From: CAVQZA01 sp963718355
Lineage (GTDB): Bacteria > Actinomycetota > Thermoleophilia > Gaiellales > Gaiellaceae
Length of the DNA stretch: 64,000 nt
NCBI GenBank assembly: GCA_963718355.1
Contig: CAVQZA010000004.1
Coordinates: 525,767 to 589,766, forward strand
Direction: 5' to 3'
The notes beneath the pieces were generated by a model. It was not told the origin of the DNA. It was given only the letters and a program-made list of their open reading frames with translations, and did no database searches. Of the stretch, positions 16,617-25,444 are shown in pieces. Positions within the stretch are counted from its first letter, which is position 1. Each line of letters starts with the position of its first letter. Made by a program: the position numbers and the translations under genes.

Positions 16617-17210
16617 ATGGCGTCGCTCCTTCGCATCGGTGCCGCGGTCCTCGTCGTGGCCTCACTCGGCGTGCTCCTCGGTCACAACCCGCCGGGCTGG
16701 CTTCGCGACCAGGTCGATCGTGCCCGCGCCGCACAGGATCCGTGGTCCCAGTACGTGGCCCCGGCCACCTCGTGCAGGGGTGGCTCGGACGAGGTGTCGC
16801 AGGAGCGGTCGATGATCTGCCTGCTCAACTATGCGCGTGGCCGGCGGGGGCTGAAGCCGCTCCGCATCGTGTATCCGCTCAACCGCTCGTCGACGCTCAA
16901 GGTACTCGCGATCGCGCGGTGCCGCGACTTCTCGCACACGCCGTGCGGGAAGCCGTTCAGCGCGACGTTCAACGCGGTCGGCTACGCGGGACCGGTCTAC
17001 ACCGAGTACGGCGAGAACATCGCGTGGGGCGAGGGCGCCGCGGGCTCGCCGCGCGTCGTGGTCGCGGATTGGCTCAATTCGCCGCACCATCGCGAGAATC
17101 TCTTCAGCTCCGACTGGGTCGAACAAGGCATCGCCGTGCTGCCCGTGAACTCGTTTCTCGGCGCGAAAGATGTCGAGATCTGGGTCAGCCAGTTCGGCGC
17201 TCGGAAGTAG
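16617..17210 (+). CDS. secreted CAP-domain (SCP/PR-1) protein
   Basis: A 197-residue protein with an N-terminal hydrophobic helix (residues about 5-22: signal peptide or anchor) and a CAP domain. Recognisable CAP motifs are LLNYARGRRGLKPL, the GENIAWGEG word and ADWLNSPHHRENL. Two cysteine pairs are plausible. The ATG start is 25 bases after fumC; no clear TANNNT box precedes it, so it may be co-transcribed with fumC. Bacterial CAP proteins are extracellular, and their activity is usually unknown. Confidence 0.82.
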   Translation: MASLLRIGAAVLVVASLGVLLGHNPPGWLRDQVDRARAAQDPWSQYVAPATSCRGGSDEVSQERSMICLLNYARGRRGLKPLRIVYPLNRSSTLKVLAIARCRDFSHTPCGKPFSATFNAVGYAGPVYTEYGENIAWGEGAAGSPRVVVADWLNSPHHRENLFSSDWVEQGIAVLPVNSFLGAKDVEIWVSQFGARK

Positions 17211-17257
17211 CAGCCCTTGCTCGGAAGGAATAGCGGCCCTCGCCCGGAAGGGTTATT
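17199..17257 (+). repeat. three imperfect tandem ~21-base repeats
   Basis: Units start at about 17199, 17219 and 17242 and share GCTCGGAAG, a TAGC-like core and GCCCT. The first unit overlaps the 3' end of the CAP gene; the others lie in the gap before the S8 protease. The role is unknown; it may be a local duplication or part of a leader or regulatory region. Confidence 0.4.
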
Positions 17258-17284
17258 GACGCCCCGTCGGGGTGTCGGCACGAT
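17256..17284 (+). promoter_or_regulatory. possible promoter of the S8 protease gene
   Basis: TTGACG (17256-17261) and CACGAT (17279-17284) are 17 bases apart, resembling a -35/-10 pair and leaving a ~45-base leader with the strong GGAGAGGAG ribosome-binding site. A CCCC-GTC-GGGG hairpin lies within the spacer. The -10 is off-consensus, so this is tentative. Confidence 0.3.
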
Positions 17285-17336
17285 CAGAGCGCGCTGCCGG
17301 AGCGGCCTGGAGTCTTGCTTGGGGAGAGGAGACGTA

Positions 17337-20300
17337 ATGTCTCGTTCTGCGATGAAGGTGAACCTGGCGGGACTAGTCGTCCTTGCGCTCGCGCTGTGCG
17401 CGGCGTCGGCCGGCGTTGCTGCGCCGACTCCGGTTCCCGCTCCGGATCAGGGCCGCTTCACGCCGGTCGTGACGCCGCTCGGGATCGGCAACCAGTCGAC
17501 GACGGTGGTCGTCCAGCTCTCGGCCGATCCGGTCACGGTCGTGGACGCGGACGCCGCCACGCCGCTCACCGATCCGCAGAAGCAGCAGCTTCGCAGCCAG
17601 CTGAAGTCGAAGCAGGCGCCTGTCGTACAGGGGGTGCAGTCGCTCGGCGGCGAGGTGCTCGCGAGCTACCAGTCGTCGTATGACGGTCTCAAGGTTCGCA
17701 TCCCAGCCAATCAGGCCAAGTCTCTTTCGACCCTTCCGGGTGTGATCGCCGTCCATCCGCTTCAGCTGATGGCGCCGTCGAACGTCCATGTGATTCCGCT
17801 GATCGGCGCGCCGCAGGTCTGGGACGGCCTCGCCGGCCTGCACGGCGAGGGGATCAAGATCGGCGTGATCGACACCGGCATCGACTACACGCATGCCGAT
17901 TTCGGCGGGCCCGGAACGGCCGCGGCCTACCAGACCGCGCTTGCCCAGGACACGGCCGATCCGACCCTGACCACCGTCTGCATGACCGCGGCGCTCACCC
18001 CGTGCGTCGGGCCGACGGCGCCGAAGGTCAAGGGCGGTGTCGACCTCGTCGGCGACGCATACAACGCCGATCCGAGCAGCTCGTCGTACAACCCGGTGCC
18101 GCAGCCAGACGCGAACCCGCTCGACTGCGACGTCGACGGGCACGGCTCGCATGTCGCCGGCACCGCCGCGGGCTTCGGCGTCACCGCCGCCGGGACGACG
18201 TACACCGGTGCCTACAACGCGGGCACCGTTTCGGGCAACTCGTGGAACGTCGGCCCCGGCGTCGCGCCGAAGGCCGACCTCTACGCGATCAAGGTCTTCG
18301 GCTGCCAGGGCACGACCGACGCGACCATCGACGGGATCGAGTGGGCGGTCACCCACGGCATGGACGTGATCAACCTCTCGCTCGGCTCGCCGTTCGGCAG
18401 CGCGAGCGATCCGGCCGCCGAGGCGGCGACCAACGCGGCGAGGGCCGGCGTGATCGTCGTCGCCTCGACCGGGAACCAGGGCGCGAGCCCCTACATCACG
18501 ACCTCGCCTGGTACGTCGTCGGGCGCGATCAGCGTCGCCGCCAATGATCCGACGCAGGCGTTCCCCGGCGCGAACATCGCGCTGTCGACGGGCGCGACGC
18601 TCCAGGCAATCAACGCCAACGGCGCGACCTTCTCGGACGGGACGACGCTGCCGGTGAAGGTGCTCACCTCGAGCCCGGGCGTGATCGCCACCGGCTGCAA
18701 CCCGGCCTCCTACGTCGGCGTGTCCGGAGCGCTCGTCGTCACGCGCCGCCTCGTCGGCGGGTGTGCGCGCGTCGACCGCGCGATCTACGGCCAGCAGGCC
18801 GGCGCCGCAGCGGTGGTGATGGTGAACAACACGAACGGCTTCCCGCCGTTCGACGGCCAGATCAGCTCGAGCCCCGATACCGGCGAGGCCTACAACGTGA
18901 CCATCCCGTTCCTCGGCGTGCCTGCAAGCTCGGGCGCGGCGCTCATCGCCGCGGACGGCAAGTCGTCGGCGCTCAGCAACGCGACGATTTCGAATCCCGG
19001 CTACCTGAGCCTCGCGAGCTTCAGCTCGTTCGGCCCGCGCTCGGGTGACAGCTGGCTCAAGCCCGACCTCACGGCGCCCGGGGTCGCGATCGCCTCGGTC
19101 GGCATCGGCACCGGGAACGCCTCCGCGATCCTGTCAGGGACGTCGATGGCCGCGCCGAGCACGGCCGGTGTGGCCGCGCTCGTGAAGCAGGCGCATCCGT
19201 CCTGGCGCCGGGTGAAGTACTGGAAGGCCGCGGTCGTCAACACGGCCGATCCGTCGCAGGTCGGCGGCTACGCGGTCGCAGGCTCCGGAACGGGCCTCGT
19301 GCAGGCGCTTCCCGCCGTGCAGACGCAGGTCGTCGCGACGGCCGACCGGGACGGCCCGGCACTGAACTTCGGCTTCGCGGAGCTCGACCGCGACTTCGCC
19401 GGCCGCGACACCGTCACGCTGCGGAACTTCGGCGACCAGCCCGCCACCTTCACGGTCTCGACGCAGCTCGACGCGGGTAGTCCGCACACGCTCGTCCCGC
19501 GCACGTCGCAGGTGACGGTGCGCCCGCACGACAGCACGGACGTGCGGGTCGAGCTCGACGTCCCGGCCGCGAGCGCCGGCACCACGACCGATCCGGGTGG
19601 CTCGTTTCACGACGTGTCCGGCCTCGTCACGTTCACGCCCGCGGCAGGGAGCAACAACGGCGTCACGCTGCGGGTGCCGTACTACTTCGTCGCCCAGGCC
19701 ATCTCGCACGTGTCGGCGGCTCTCGACGTCCGTCGGCTCGTCAGCAAGGGCTCCGCGACGGTCACGCTCTCGAACTTCCGGGGCGCGGTCGCCGGCAACG
19801 CCGACTTCTACTCGTGGGGGCTCTCCGACCAGCGCGACCACGGTCTCGCCTCCGACGACCTGCGCGCCGCAGGCGTGCAGTCGCTGGCGCCGCTGGGCGC
19901 GCCGCTACTCGTGTTCGCGATCTCGACGACCAAGCGCTGGTCGAACGCGGCGCAGAACGAGTTCGACGTCCTCGTCGACGTCGACAACGACGGGAATCCG
20001 GACTACGACGTGGTCGCCGCCGATTACGGCGCGCTCACGACCGGGACTCCGAGCGGCATCGACGCGGTCGCCGTCTTCACGGTCGCCACCGGCGCTGCGA
20101 GCATCAACTACCTCGCCGACGCGCCTACCGACAGCAGCACGATGACGCTGCCTGTCGACATCAGCCAGCTCTGCGACAGCGGAGCTCCGTGCCTCTCCGC
20201 CGCGAATCCGACCTTCAGCTACACGGTCGAGAGCTTCGGGCTCACCGACCAGACCTCCGACACGATCGACGCGACGGCGAAGTTCAACGCATTCACACCG

Positions 20301-20486
20301 TCGATCAGCACGGGGATGTTCGTCACGGTCGCGCCGAACACCATCGGCTCGGACACAGTCACGATCGACCCGGCCGGCTGGGCATCGACCCCGTCACTCG
20401 GGCTGATGGTCGTGACCCACGACAACGCGAGTGGCCGCGCCGAGGCGCAGCTGATCTCCGTTGGCGCGGGCAAGTCGCCGCACTGA
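17337..20486 (+). CDS. secreted subtilisin-like serine protease (S8) with PA-type insert
   Basis: 1049 residues. A signal peptide (residues about 1-30, ending VAAP) and an I9-like propeptide region precede the S8 domain. The catalytic triad is Asp179 (GVIDTGIDYTHADFGG), His269 (DGHGSHVAGTAAG) and Ser603 (LSGTSMAAPSTAG). The long gap between His and Ser holds a protease-associated-domain-like insert around residues 440-545. The C-terminal ~400 residues look like beta-sandwich domains. The ATG at 17337 has a strong GGAGAGGAG site five bases upstream. It is probably exported and autoprocessed, and acts in extracellular proteolysis. Confidence 0.92.
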   Translation: MSRSAMKVNLAGLVVLALALCAASAGVAAPTPVPAPDQGRFTPVVTPLGIGNQSTTVVVQLSADPVTVVDADAATPLTDPQKQQLRSQLKSKQAPVVQGVQSLGGEVLASYQSSYDGLKVRIPANQAKSLSTLPGVIAVHPLQLMAPSNVHVIPLIGAPQVWDGLAGLHGEGIKIGVIDTGIDYTHADFGGPGTAAAYQTALAQDTADPTLTTVCMTAALTPCVGPTAPKVKGGVDLVGDAYNADPSSSSYNPVPQPDANPLDCDVDGHGSHVAGTAAGFGVTAAGTTYTGAYNAGTVSGNSWNVGPGVAPKADLYAIKVFGCQGTTDATIDGIEWAVTHGMDVINLSLGSPFGSASDPAAEAATNAARAGVIVVASTGNQGASPYITTSPGTSSGAISVAANDPTQAFPGANIALSTGATLQAINANGATFSDGTTLPVKVLTSSPGVIATGCNPASYVGVSGALVVTRRLVGGCARVDRAIYGQQAGAAAVVMVNNTNGFPPFDGQISSSPDTGEAYNVTIPFLGVPASSGAALIAADGKSSALSNATISNPGYLSLASFSSFGPRSGDSWLKPDLTAPGVAIASVGIGTGNASAILSGTSMAAPSTAGVAALVKQAHPSWRRVKYWKAAVVNTADPSQVGGYAVAGSGTGLVQALPAVQTQVVATADRDGPALNFGFAELDRDFAGRDTVTLRNFGDQPATFTVSTQLDAGSPHTLVPRTSQVTVRPHDSTDVRVELDVPAASAGTTTDPGGSFHDVSGLVTFTPAAGSNNGVTLRVPYYFVAQAISHVSAALDVRRLVSKGSATVTLSNFRGAVAGNADFYSWGLSDQRDHGLASDDLRAAGVQSLAPLGAPLLVFAISTTKRWSNAAQNEFDVLVDVDNDGNPDYDVVAADYGALTTGTPSGIDAVAVFTVATGAASINYLADAPTDSSTMTLPVDISQLCDSGAPCLSAANPTFSYTVESFGLTDQTSDTIDATAKFNAFTPSISTGMFVTVAPNTIGSDTVTIDPAGWASTPSLGLMVVTHDNASGRAEAQLISVGAGKSPH

Positions 20487-20492
20487 GCTGAG

Positions 20493-20840
20493 CTAGTCCG
20501 TGGCGGGCGGCGTCGCGCACGCCTGGCGCGGAATCCGCAGCATGGCGCGATCGCCGGCCGAACCGGCCGCCTCGGCGATCAGTCCTCCACACCGGGTGAA
20601 GCGCACCACGCCGAAGCTGACGCTGAACGAGCCGTCAGGGTTTGCGACGACGCGGCGCAGGTACGGCCGGCGCGCGTGCACGGTGACCGTCACGCGCTCG
20701 CCGCCCGCGAAGAGCGCGCCCGAGAGCACGAGCGGCTGGTTCTGCGCAAGCCTCAGGGACGGCGCCGGCCGGTCGGCGACCGCCGGAGTCGCGACGGCGA
20801 CGGTGGCTCCGATCGCGACGAGTGCGGCAACGCTTCTCAC
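20493..20840 (-). CDS. small secreted protein of unknown function
   Basis: 115 residues. It starts with a signal peptide (VRSVAALVAIGATVAVATPA, cleaved after about VADR) and a compact beta-rich domain with two cysteines (TRCGG and RQACAT) that could form a disulfide. The GTG at 20840-20838 is chosen because TATCCT (minus strand, 20852-20847) ends exactly six bases upstream; a longer in-frame form lacks a signal peptide at its N-terminus. It is encoded between, and opposite to, the two secreted proteases. The family is not recognised; an inhibitor role is only speculation. Confidence 0.65.
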   Translation of the reverse strand: MRSVAALVAIGATVAVATPAVADRPAPSLRLAQNQPLVLSGALFAGGERVTVTVHARRPYLRRVVANPDGSFSVSFGVVRFTRCGGLIAEAAGSAGDRAMLRIPRQACATPPATD

Positions 20841-20865
20841 CGTCTGAGGATAGACCGATCCTGGC

Positions 20866-20949
20866 CGACGGCAATCCCCCGAAAGCCGTTGCAAGAACGC
20901 AGAGCCTGAGGGAGGATGAGTGCGATGCCATGCCGGTCGTGAGACCGGC
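20866..20949 (+). ncRNA. structured leader of the S53 protease, possible riboswitch-like element
   Basis: The leader holds two good hairpins: CGACGGC...GCCGTTG (20866-20872 with 20885-20891, one G-T wobble, 12-base loop) and GCCGGTC-GTGA-GACCGGC (20932-20949), the latter with a GNRA-type tetraloop. The words GGCAATCC, CGAAAG and ACGCAGAGCC occur in the order seen in class-I cyclic-di-GMP (GEMM) riboswitches, but hairpin 1 competes with that fold. I treat it as a candidate only. Confidence 0.3.
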
Positions 20950-20978
20950 CCGAGGGGAGAAAAAGGGGGCAAGGAGAT

Positions 20979-22985
20979 ATGAGGTCATCGCACCTTAGGC
21001 GGTTGTCGATCGCCGTCGTCGCTGCACTCGTGTCCGTCGGCGCCATCGCCGCGGCCGCGCAGGCCGGCGGCCCGAACGGGCCCGGCCGCCACGTCCTGCA
21101 AGGGACAAGGCCGTCGTGGACGAGTCAGGTTCAGAAGACGGCGAACGTGCCGTCGGGCGCTCAGGTCCACGCAAAGGTTTGGCTGGCTCCGCGCAACGGC
21201 GCTCAGCTCGACACGCTGGCGCAGTCCGTTAGCGATCCGTCGAGCTCGCAGTTCGGCCAGTTCATCTCGGACGATCAGTTCCAGGCGCAGTTCGCGCCGA
21301 CAGCGGCGCAGGTCGCCCAGGTCTCGCAGTGGCTCACCCAGGCGGGGCTCGGGATCGACGGCGTCGGCCCCGACAACGGCTTCGTGGCCGTCTCGGGCAG
21401 CGCGGATTCTGCGAATGCGGCGTTTGGCACCCAGCTCGCATCGTTCCTCGTGAACGGGCAGCAGACCCAGGCTCCGACCAGCGACCTGTCGGTTCCGGAC
21501 GCGCTCTCCGGCACCGTGCTGGCGGTGACCGGTCTCAGCACGCTCGGTCACAAGACCGCGCCTGCCGACTTCGGTGCGCCCGATGCGTTCGTCAACGGCC
21601 TGCCGTGCTCGGCCTTCTACGGTCAGCTGTACGCGACGAGCCTGCCCAAGCTCCAGGGCAAGACGCTGCCGTTCGCGATCTGCGGCTACACGCCGGATCA
21701 GCTCCGCGGCGCCTACGGGATCGACTCCGGCGGCTACGGCGGCTACACGGCCAACACCGTCAAGAACGGCGGCGGCGGCGGCGACAGCGCCGGCCGGGGC
21801 GTGACCGTTGCGATCACCGACGCGTTCGACGCGTCGACGCTTCAGCAGGACGCGAACACCTACTCGCTCCGGCACGGCGACAAGCCGTTCGCGCGGGGCC
21901 AGTTCGTGGACAAGAGCGTCCCCGAGGATGCGACCACCGCGGACGAGTGCGGCGGCAACGGCTGGTACGGCGAGCAGACGCTCGACATCGAGGCCGTGCA
22001 CGGCATGGCTCAGGGCGCGAACGTCTACTACTACGGCGCCGCGAGCTGCTTCGACGACGACCTCCTGGCCGCGATGTCGGCGGCCGTGCACGACAACAAG
22101 GCGTCGATCGTGACCAACTCGTGGGGCGAGCCGACCTTCGTGCAGCTCGACGACGGCTCGATCGTGCCGACGATCGACCAGAACGAGATCAACGCCTACG
22201 AGGCGCTGTTCAAGCACGCCGCAGTCCAGGGGATCGGCTTCTACTTCTCCTCCGGCGACAACGGCGACGAGCTCGACACCGCCGGCTACGCCCATCCGGA
22301 CTGGCCGTCCGGCGACCCGTGGGTCACGGCGGTCGGCGGCACGTCGCTCGCGATCAGCCGCAACCAGAGCCGGATCTTCGAGACCGGCTGGGGCACGGAG
22401 AAGTACAGCCTCTCGAGCGACGGTTCGAGCTGGGCGCTCGTGAATCCGTTCCAGTACGGCTCGGGCGGCGGCTACAGCCAGATCTTCAGCCGGCCGTGGT
22501 ACCAGAAGGGCGTCGTGCCGTCGAACACCAGCGGTCGCGCCGTGCCTGACGTCTCGATGGACGGCGACCCGACGACCGGGATGCTGATCGGCGAGACGCA
22601 GAACTTCTCGCTCGCGAGCCGCTTCGGCCCGGCGGGTGTCCACTACGGCGAGTACCGCGTCGGCGGCACGAGCCTCAGCTCACCGCTGTTCGCCGGTGTC
22701 CAGGCCGTCGCGCAGTCGGGTGGCTCGCACCGGATTGGCTTCGCCAACCCGTTCATCTACGGCGTCTCGCGGTTCCACGTCTTTTACGACGTGACGCCGC
22801 AGGGCGACGCCGGGAACGTGCGCGCCGACTACGCCAACGGTCAGAACGCTGACAACGGCGTGGTCTTCTCGGTGAGGACGTTCGACCAGGACTCGTCGTT
22901 GACGACGGGCCCGGGCTGGGACGATGTCACCGGTGTCGGGAGCGTCACGTCGCGCTACCTCGACGTCTTCCCCGGCGGGCACTAA
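20979..22985 (+). CDS. secreted sedolisin/kumamolisin-type serine-carboxyl peptidase (S53)
   Basis: 668 residues: signal peptide (about 1-30), a pro-kumamolisin activation domain (about 45-200), then the S53 catalytic domain. The Glu-Asp-Ser set is visible as Glu332 and Asp336 (GEQTLDIEAVHG) and Ser565 (GGTSLSSPLFAG), with the oxyanion Asp in SSGDNGDE. A C-terminal GWDDVTGVGS matches the calcium-binding loop. Sedolisins act at acid pH outside the cell. The ATG follows AAGGAG closely. It ends at a strong bidirectional terminator. Confidence 0.93.
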   Translation: MRSSHLRRLSIAVVAALVSVGAIAAAAQAGGPNGPGRHVLQGTRPSWTSQVQKTANVPSGAQVHAKVWLAPRNGAQLDTLAQSVSDPSSSQFGQFISDDQFQAQFAPTAAQVAQVSQWLTQAGLGIDGVGPDNGFVAVSGSADSANAAFGTQLASFLVNGQQTQAPTSDLSVPDALSGTVLAVTGLSTLGHKTAPADFGAPDAFVNGLPCSAFYGQLYATSLPKLQGKTLPFAICGYTPDQLRGAYGIDSGGYGGYTANTVKNGGGGGDSAGRGVTVAITDAFDASTLQQDANTYSLRHGDKPFARGQFVDKSVPEDATTADECGGNGWYGEQTLDIEAVHGMAQGANVYYYGAASCFDDDLLAAMSAAVHDNKASIVTNSWGEPTFVQLDDGSIVPTIDQNEINAYEALFKHAAVQGIGFYFSSGDNGDELDTAGYAHPDWPSGDPWVTAVGGTSLAISRNQSRIFETGWGTEKYSLSSDGSSWALVNPFQYGSGGGYSQIFSRPWYQKGVVPSNTSGRAVPDVSMDGDPTTGMLIGETQNFSLASRFGPAGVHYGEYRVGGTSLSSPLFAGVQAVAQSGGSHRIGFANPFIYGVSRFHVFYDVTPQGDAGNVRADYANGQNADNGVVFSVRTFDQDSSLTTGPGWDDVTGVGSVTSRYLDVFPGGH

Positions 22986-22998
22986 CCGCTGAAGGAAC

Positions 22999-23034
22999 GA
23001 AGGGCCGGGGTGCGCAAGTACACCCCGGCCCTTC
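22999..23034. terminator. bidirectional terminator between S53 protease and lipA
   Basis: A 14-bp perfect stem (22999-23012 with 23021-23034) with an 8-base loop CGCAAGTA. It lies between convergent genes, and its right arm overlaps the first base of the lipA stop codon (TAG at 23036-23034 on the minus strand). It should act on both transcripts. Confidence 0.85.
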
Positions 23035-23954
23035 TAGTACGCAACGGCGCCGCGCCCGGTTTCGACGGCGCGGCGCTGTTCGTCCGCGCGGTAGGACGAG
23101 CGCACGAGCGGGCCCGAGAACACCGAGCCGAAGCCCAGCGCCTCGCCCTGCTCGCGGAACCAGCGGAACTCGTCGGGATGCACCCAGCGGTCGATCGCCG
23201 CGTGCTTCGCGGACGGCTGCAGGTACTGGCCGATCGTGACCACGTCGACGCCGTGTGCGCGTAGCTCGCGGAGCGTGTCCACGACTTCGTCGTTCGTCTC
23301 CCCGAGCCCGACGATCAGCCCCGACTTCGTCAGCACTGGGTAGTCGGCGACCTCCTTCGCGCGCGCGAGGAGCCAGAGCGCGCGGTCGTAGTCGACCTTC
23401 GCGCCGCGCATCTGCCGGTGGAGCCGGCGCACGGTCTCGATGTTGTGTGAGAAGACCTCGGGCCGGGCAGCGAGAACGGTCGCGAGCGCCTCCTCCTCGA
23501 CCCCGAGGAAGTCGGGCGTGAGCACCTCGACCTTCGCGTCCGGAAGCTTCGCGTGGAGCGCACGGATCGTCGCCGCGAAGTGGCCGGCGCCGCGGTCGGC
23601 CACGTCGTCGCGGTCGACCGAGGTGACGACGACGTGGCGCAGTCCCATCTGCGCCGCGGCCTGCGCGAGTCGCAGCGGCTCGAGCGGATCGGGCGCGTGC
23701 TCGGGCTTGCCGGAGTTGACGTAGCAGTAGCGGCACGCGCGGGTGCACGTGTCGCCGAGGATCTGGAAGGTGGCGGTGCCGTGACCCCAGCACTCGCCGA
23801 TGTTCGGGCAGCGCGCCTCTTCGCAGACAGTGTTGAGGCTCGCGCCGTGGATCAGTTTCTTGACGTCGAAGTACTGCGAGTCCGCGCTCGGCGCGCGCAC
23901 CTTCATCCACTCGGGGCGGCGCGGCCGCTCGGCCACGGGAAGCGACGTCTCCAT
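23034..23954 (-). CDS. lipA: lipoyl synthase
   Basis: A 306-residue radical-SAM enzyme that inserts two sulfurs into octanoyl groups on E2/GcvH. The radical-SAM cluster is CTRACRYC; the auxiliary cluster cysteines are in CEEARCPNIGECWG. The ATG at 23954 follows TAAACT (minus strand, 23967-23962) by seven bases, so the mRNA is predicted leaderless. It works with LipB, encoded nearby, to lipoylate the E2 encoded at 26234-27538. Confidence 0.96.
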   Translation of the reverse strand: METSLPVAERPRRPEWMKVRAPSADSQYFDVKKLIHGASLNTVCEEARCPNIGECWGHGTATFQILGDTCTRACRYCYVNSGKPEHAPDPLEPLRLAQAAAQMGLRHVVVTSVDRDDVADRGAGHFAATIRALHAKLPDAKVEVLTPDFLGVEEEALATVLAARPEVFSHNIETVRRLHRQMRGAKVDYDRALWLLARAKEVADYPVLTKSGLIVGLGETNDEVVDTLRELRAHGVDVVTIGQYLQPSAKHAAIDRWVHPDEFRWFREQGEALGFGSVFSGPLVRSSYRADEQRRAVETGRGAVAY

Positions 23955-23979
23955 CGCGCTCAGTTTACGTTCTGGCGGA

Positions 23980-23991
23980 GACCTGCAGGTC
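23980..23991. promoter_or_regulatory. 12-bp palindrome before the MFS exporter promoter
   Basis: GACCTGCAGGTC is a perfect palindrome ending five bases before the -10 box TAGGCT (23997-24002). Its place in the -35/-10 spacer of the exporter promoter suits a repressor site. It lies in the lipA/exporter divergent region and could affect both. Confidence 0.4.
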
Positions 23992-24010
23992 GTCGCTAGG
24001 CTGACCCGAG

Positions 24011-25444
24011 ATGGCGCCGCGCACGACGAATCGCTGGCTGATCCTCGTCCTGGTCTGCTTCGCGCAGTTCATGGTCATCCTCGACGCGACGGTCGTGAAC
24101 GTCGCGCTGCCGTCGATCCAGAAGGACCTGGGGCTGTCGGAAGCCAATCTCCAGTGGATCGTCAACGCCTACGCGCTCGCGTTCGGCGGCTTCCTCCTGC
24201 TCGGCGGCCGCGCTGGAGACTTGCTCGGCCGCAAGCGCCTCTTCCTCTTCGGCCTCGTCGTGTTCACGGTCGCCTCACTGCTGAACGGCCTCGCCGTCAA
24301 TTCGGCGATGCTGATCGCCTGCCGCGGGCTCCAGGGGCTCGGCGCCGCGTTCATCTCGCCGGCCGCGCTCGCGATCATCAGCACGACGTTCGAGGAGGGC
24401 GCAGACCGGGCGAAGGCCCTCGGCGTATGGGCAGCGATCGCGGTCGGCGGCAGCGCCGTCGGGCTGATCGTCGGCGGCGCGCTGACGCAGCTGCTCTCGT
24501 GGCCGTGGATCTTCTTCATCAACATCCCCATCGGGATTGCGGTGTTCGCGTTCTCGCTCTTCTACCTGCCTGAGTCGAGGGACGAGGCCGCGCACAGGAG
24601 CTTCGACGTCGCCGGAGCGGTCGCAGTCACTGCCGGGCTGATGTCGCTGGTCTACGCGATCGTCCAGGGGCCGGAGAAGGGCTGGACGTCGGCGCAGACG
24701 ATCGGGACGCTGGTCCTCTCCGCCGTCCTGCTCGTCTCGTTCGTCCTGATCGAGCAGCGTTCGAAGGCGCCGCTCGTGCGGCTCTCGATCTTCCGTGTCC
24801 GCTCGCTCCTGACAGCGAACGTGACCATGTTCCTCGTCGGTGCGGGTCTGTTTGCGATGTTCTTCTTCAACTCGCTCTATCTCCAGCGCGTGCTCGGGTA
24901 CGGGCCGCTCAAGGCCGGGCTCGCGTTCCTGCCGTTCACGTTCGGGATCGTCGTCTCGGCCGGGCTCGCCTCGCGGTTCGCGCCGCGGATCGGCGTCCGT
25001 CCCGTCGCGATCGTGGGGATGGTGGTCACGATCGCCGGGATGCTGTACCTCACCCACATTCAGGCGAACGGCACCTATGCCGTGGACCTGCTGCCCGCGC
25101 TTCTCCTCACCTCACTCGGGATGGGCGCTGTCTTCCTCCCGCTCACGCTGATCGCGACCACCGGCCTCGAGGACGACGATCAGGGTCTCGCCTCCGGCCT
25201 CTTCAACACCTCGCAGCAGATCGGCGGCGCGCTCGGGCTCGCGATCCTTACCTCGCTCGCTGCGAGCAAGACCTCGAGCGTGCACGGCGTCTCCCAGTCC
25301 CAGGCGCTCGTCGAGGGCTTCCACGTCGCATTCCTCGGCGGCGCGGTGTTCATCGTCGCCGCGCTGGTCGTGTTCATGGCGCTCCTGCGCAAGCGCCACG
25401 TGGCGCGGATCGAGGCCGAGGCCTCGGCCGCACCAGCGGTCTAG
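24011..25444 (+). CDS. MFS drug exporter, DHA2 (EmrB/QacA) family
   Basis: A 477-residue proton-driven exporter with about 14 helices. The signature LDATVVNVALPSIQKDLGL at the first helix and LLGGRAGDLLGRKRLFLFGL (motif A between helices 2 and 3) are typical of DHA2 exporters. The -10 box TAGGCT ends eight bases before the ATG. Its stop codon shares CTAG with the stop of convergent lipB. The substrate is not predictable. Confidence 0.9.
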   Translation: MAPRTTNRWLILVLVCFAQFMVILDATVVNVALPSIQKDLGLSEANLQWIVNAYALAFGGFLLLGGRAGDLLGRKRLFLFGLVVFTVASLLNGLAVNSAMLIACRGLQGLGAAFISPAALAIISTTFEEGADRAKALGVWAAIAVGGSAVGLIVGGALTQLLSWPWIFFINIPIGIAVFAFSLFYLPESRDEAAHRSFDVAGAVAVTAGLMSLVYAIVQGPEKGWTSAQTIGTLVLSAVLLVSFVLIEQRSKAPLVRLSIFRVRSLLTANVTMFLVGAGLFAMFFFNSLYLQRVLGYGPLKAGLAFLPFTFGIVVSAGLASRFAPRIGVRPVAIVGMVVTIAGMLYLTHIQANGTYAVDLLPALLLTSLGMGAVFLPLTLIATTGLEDDDQGLASGLFNTSQQIGGALGLAILTSLAASKTSSVHGVSQSQALVEGFHVAFLGGAVFIVAALVVFMALLRKRHVARIEAEASAAPAV

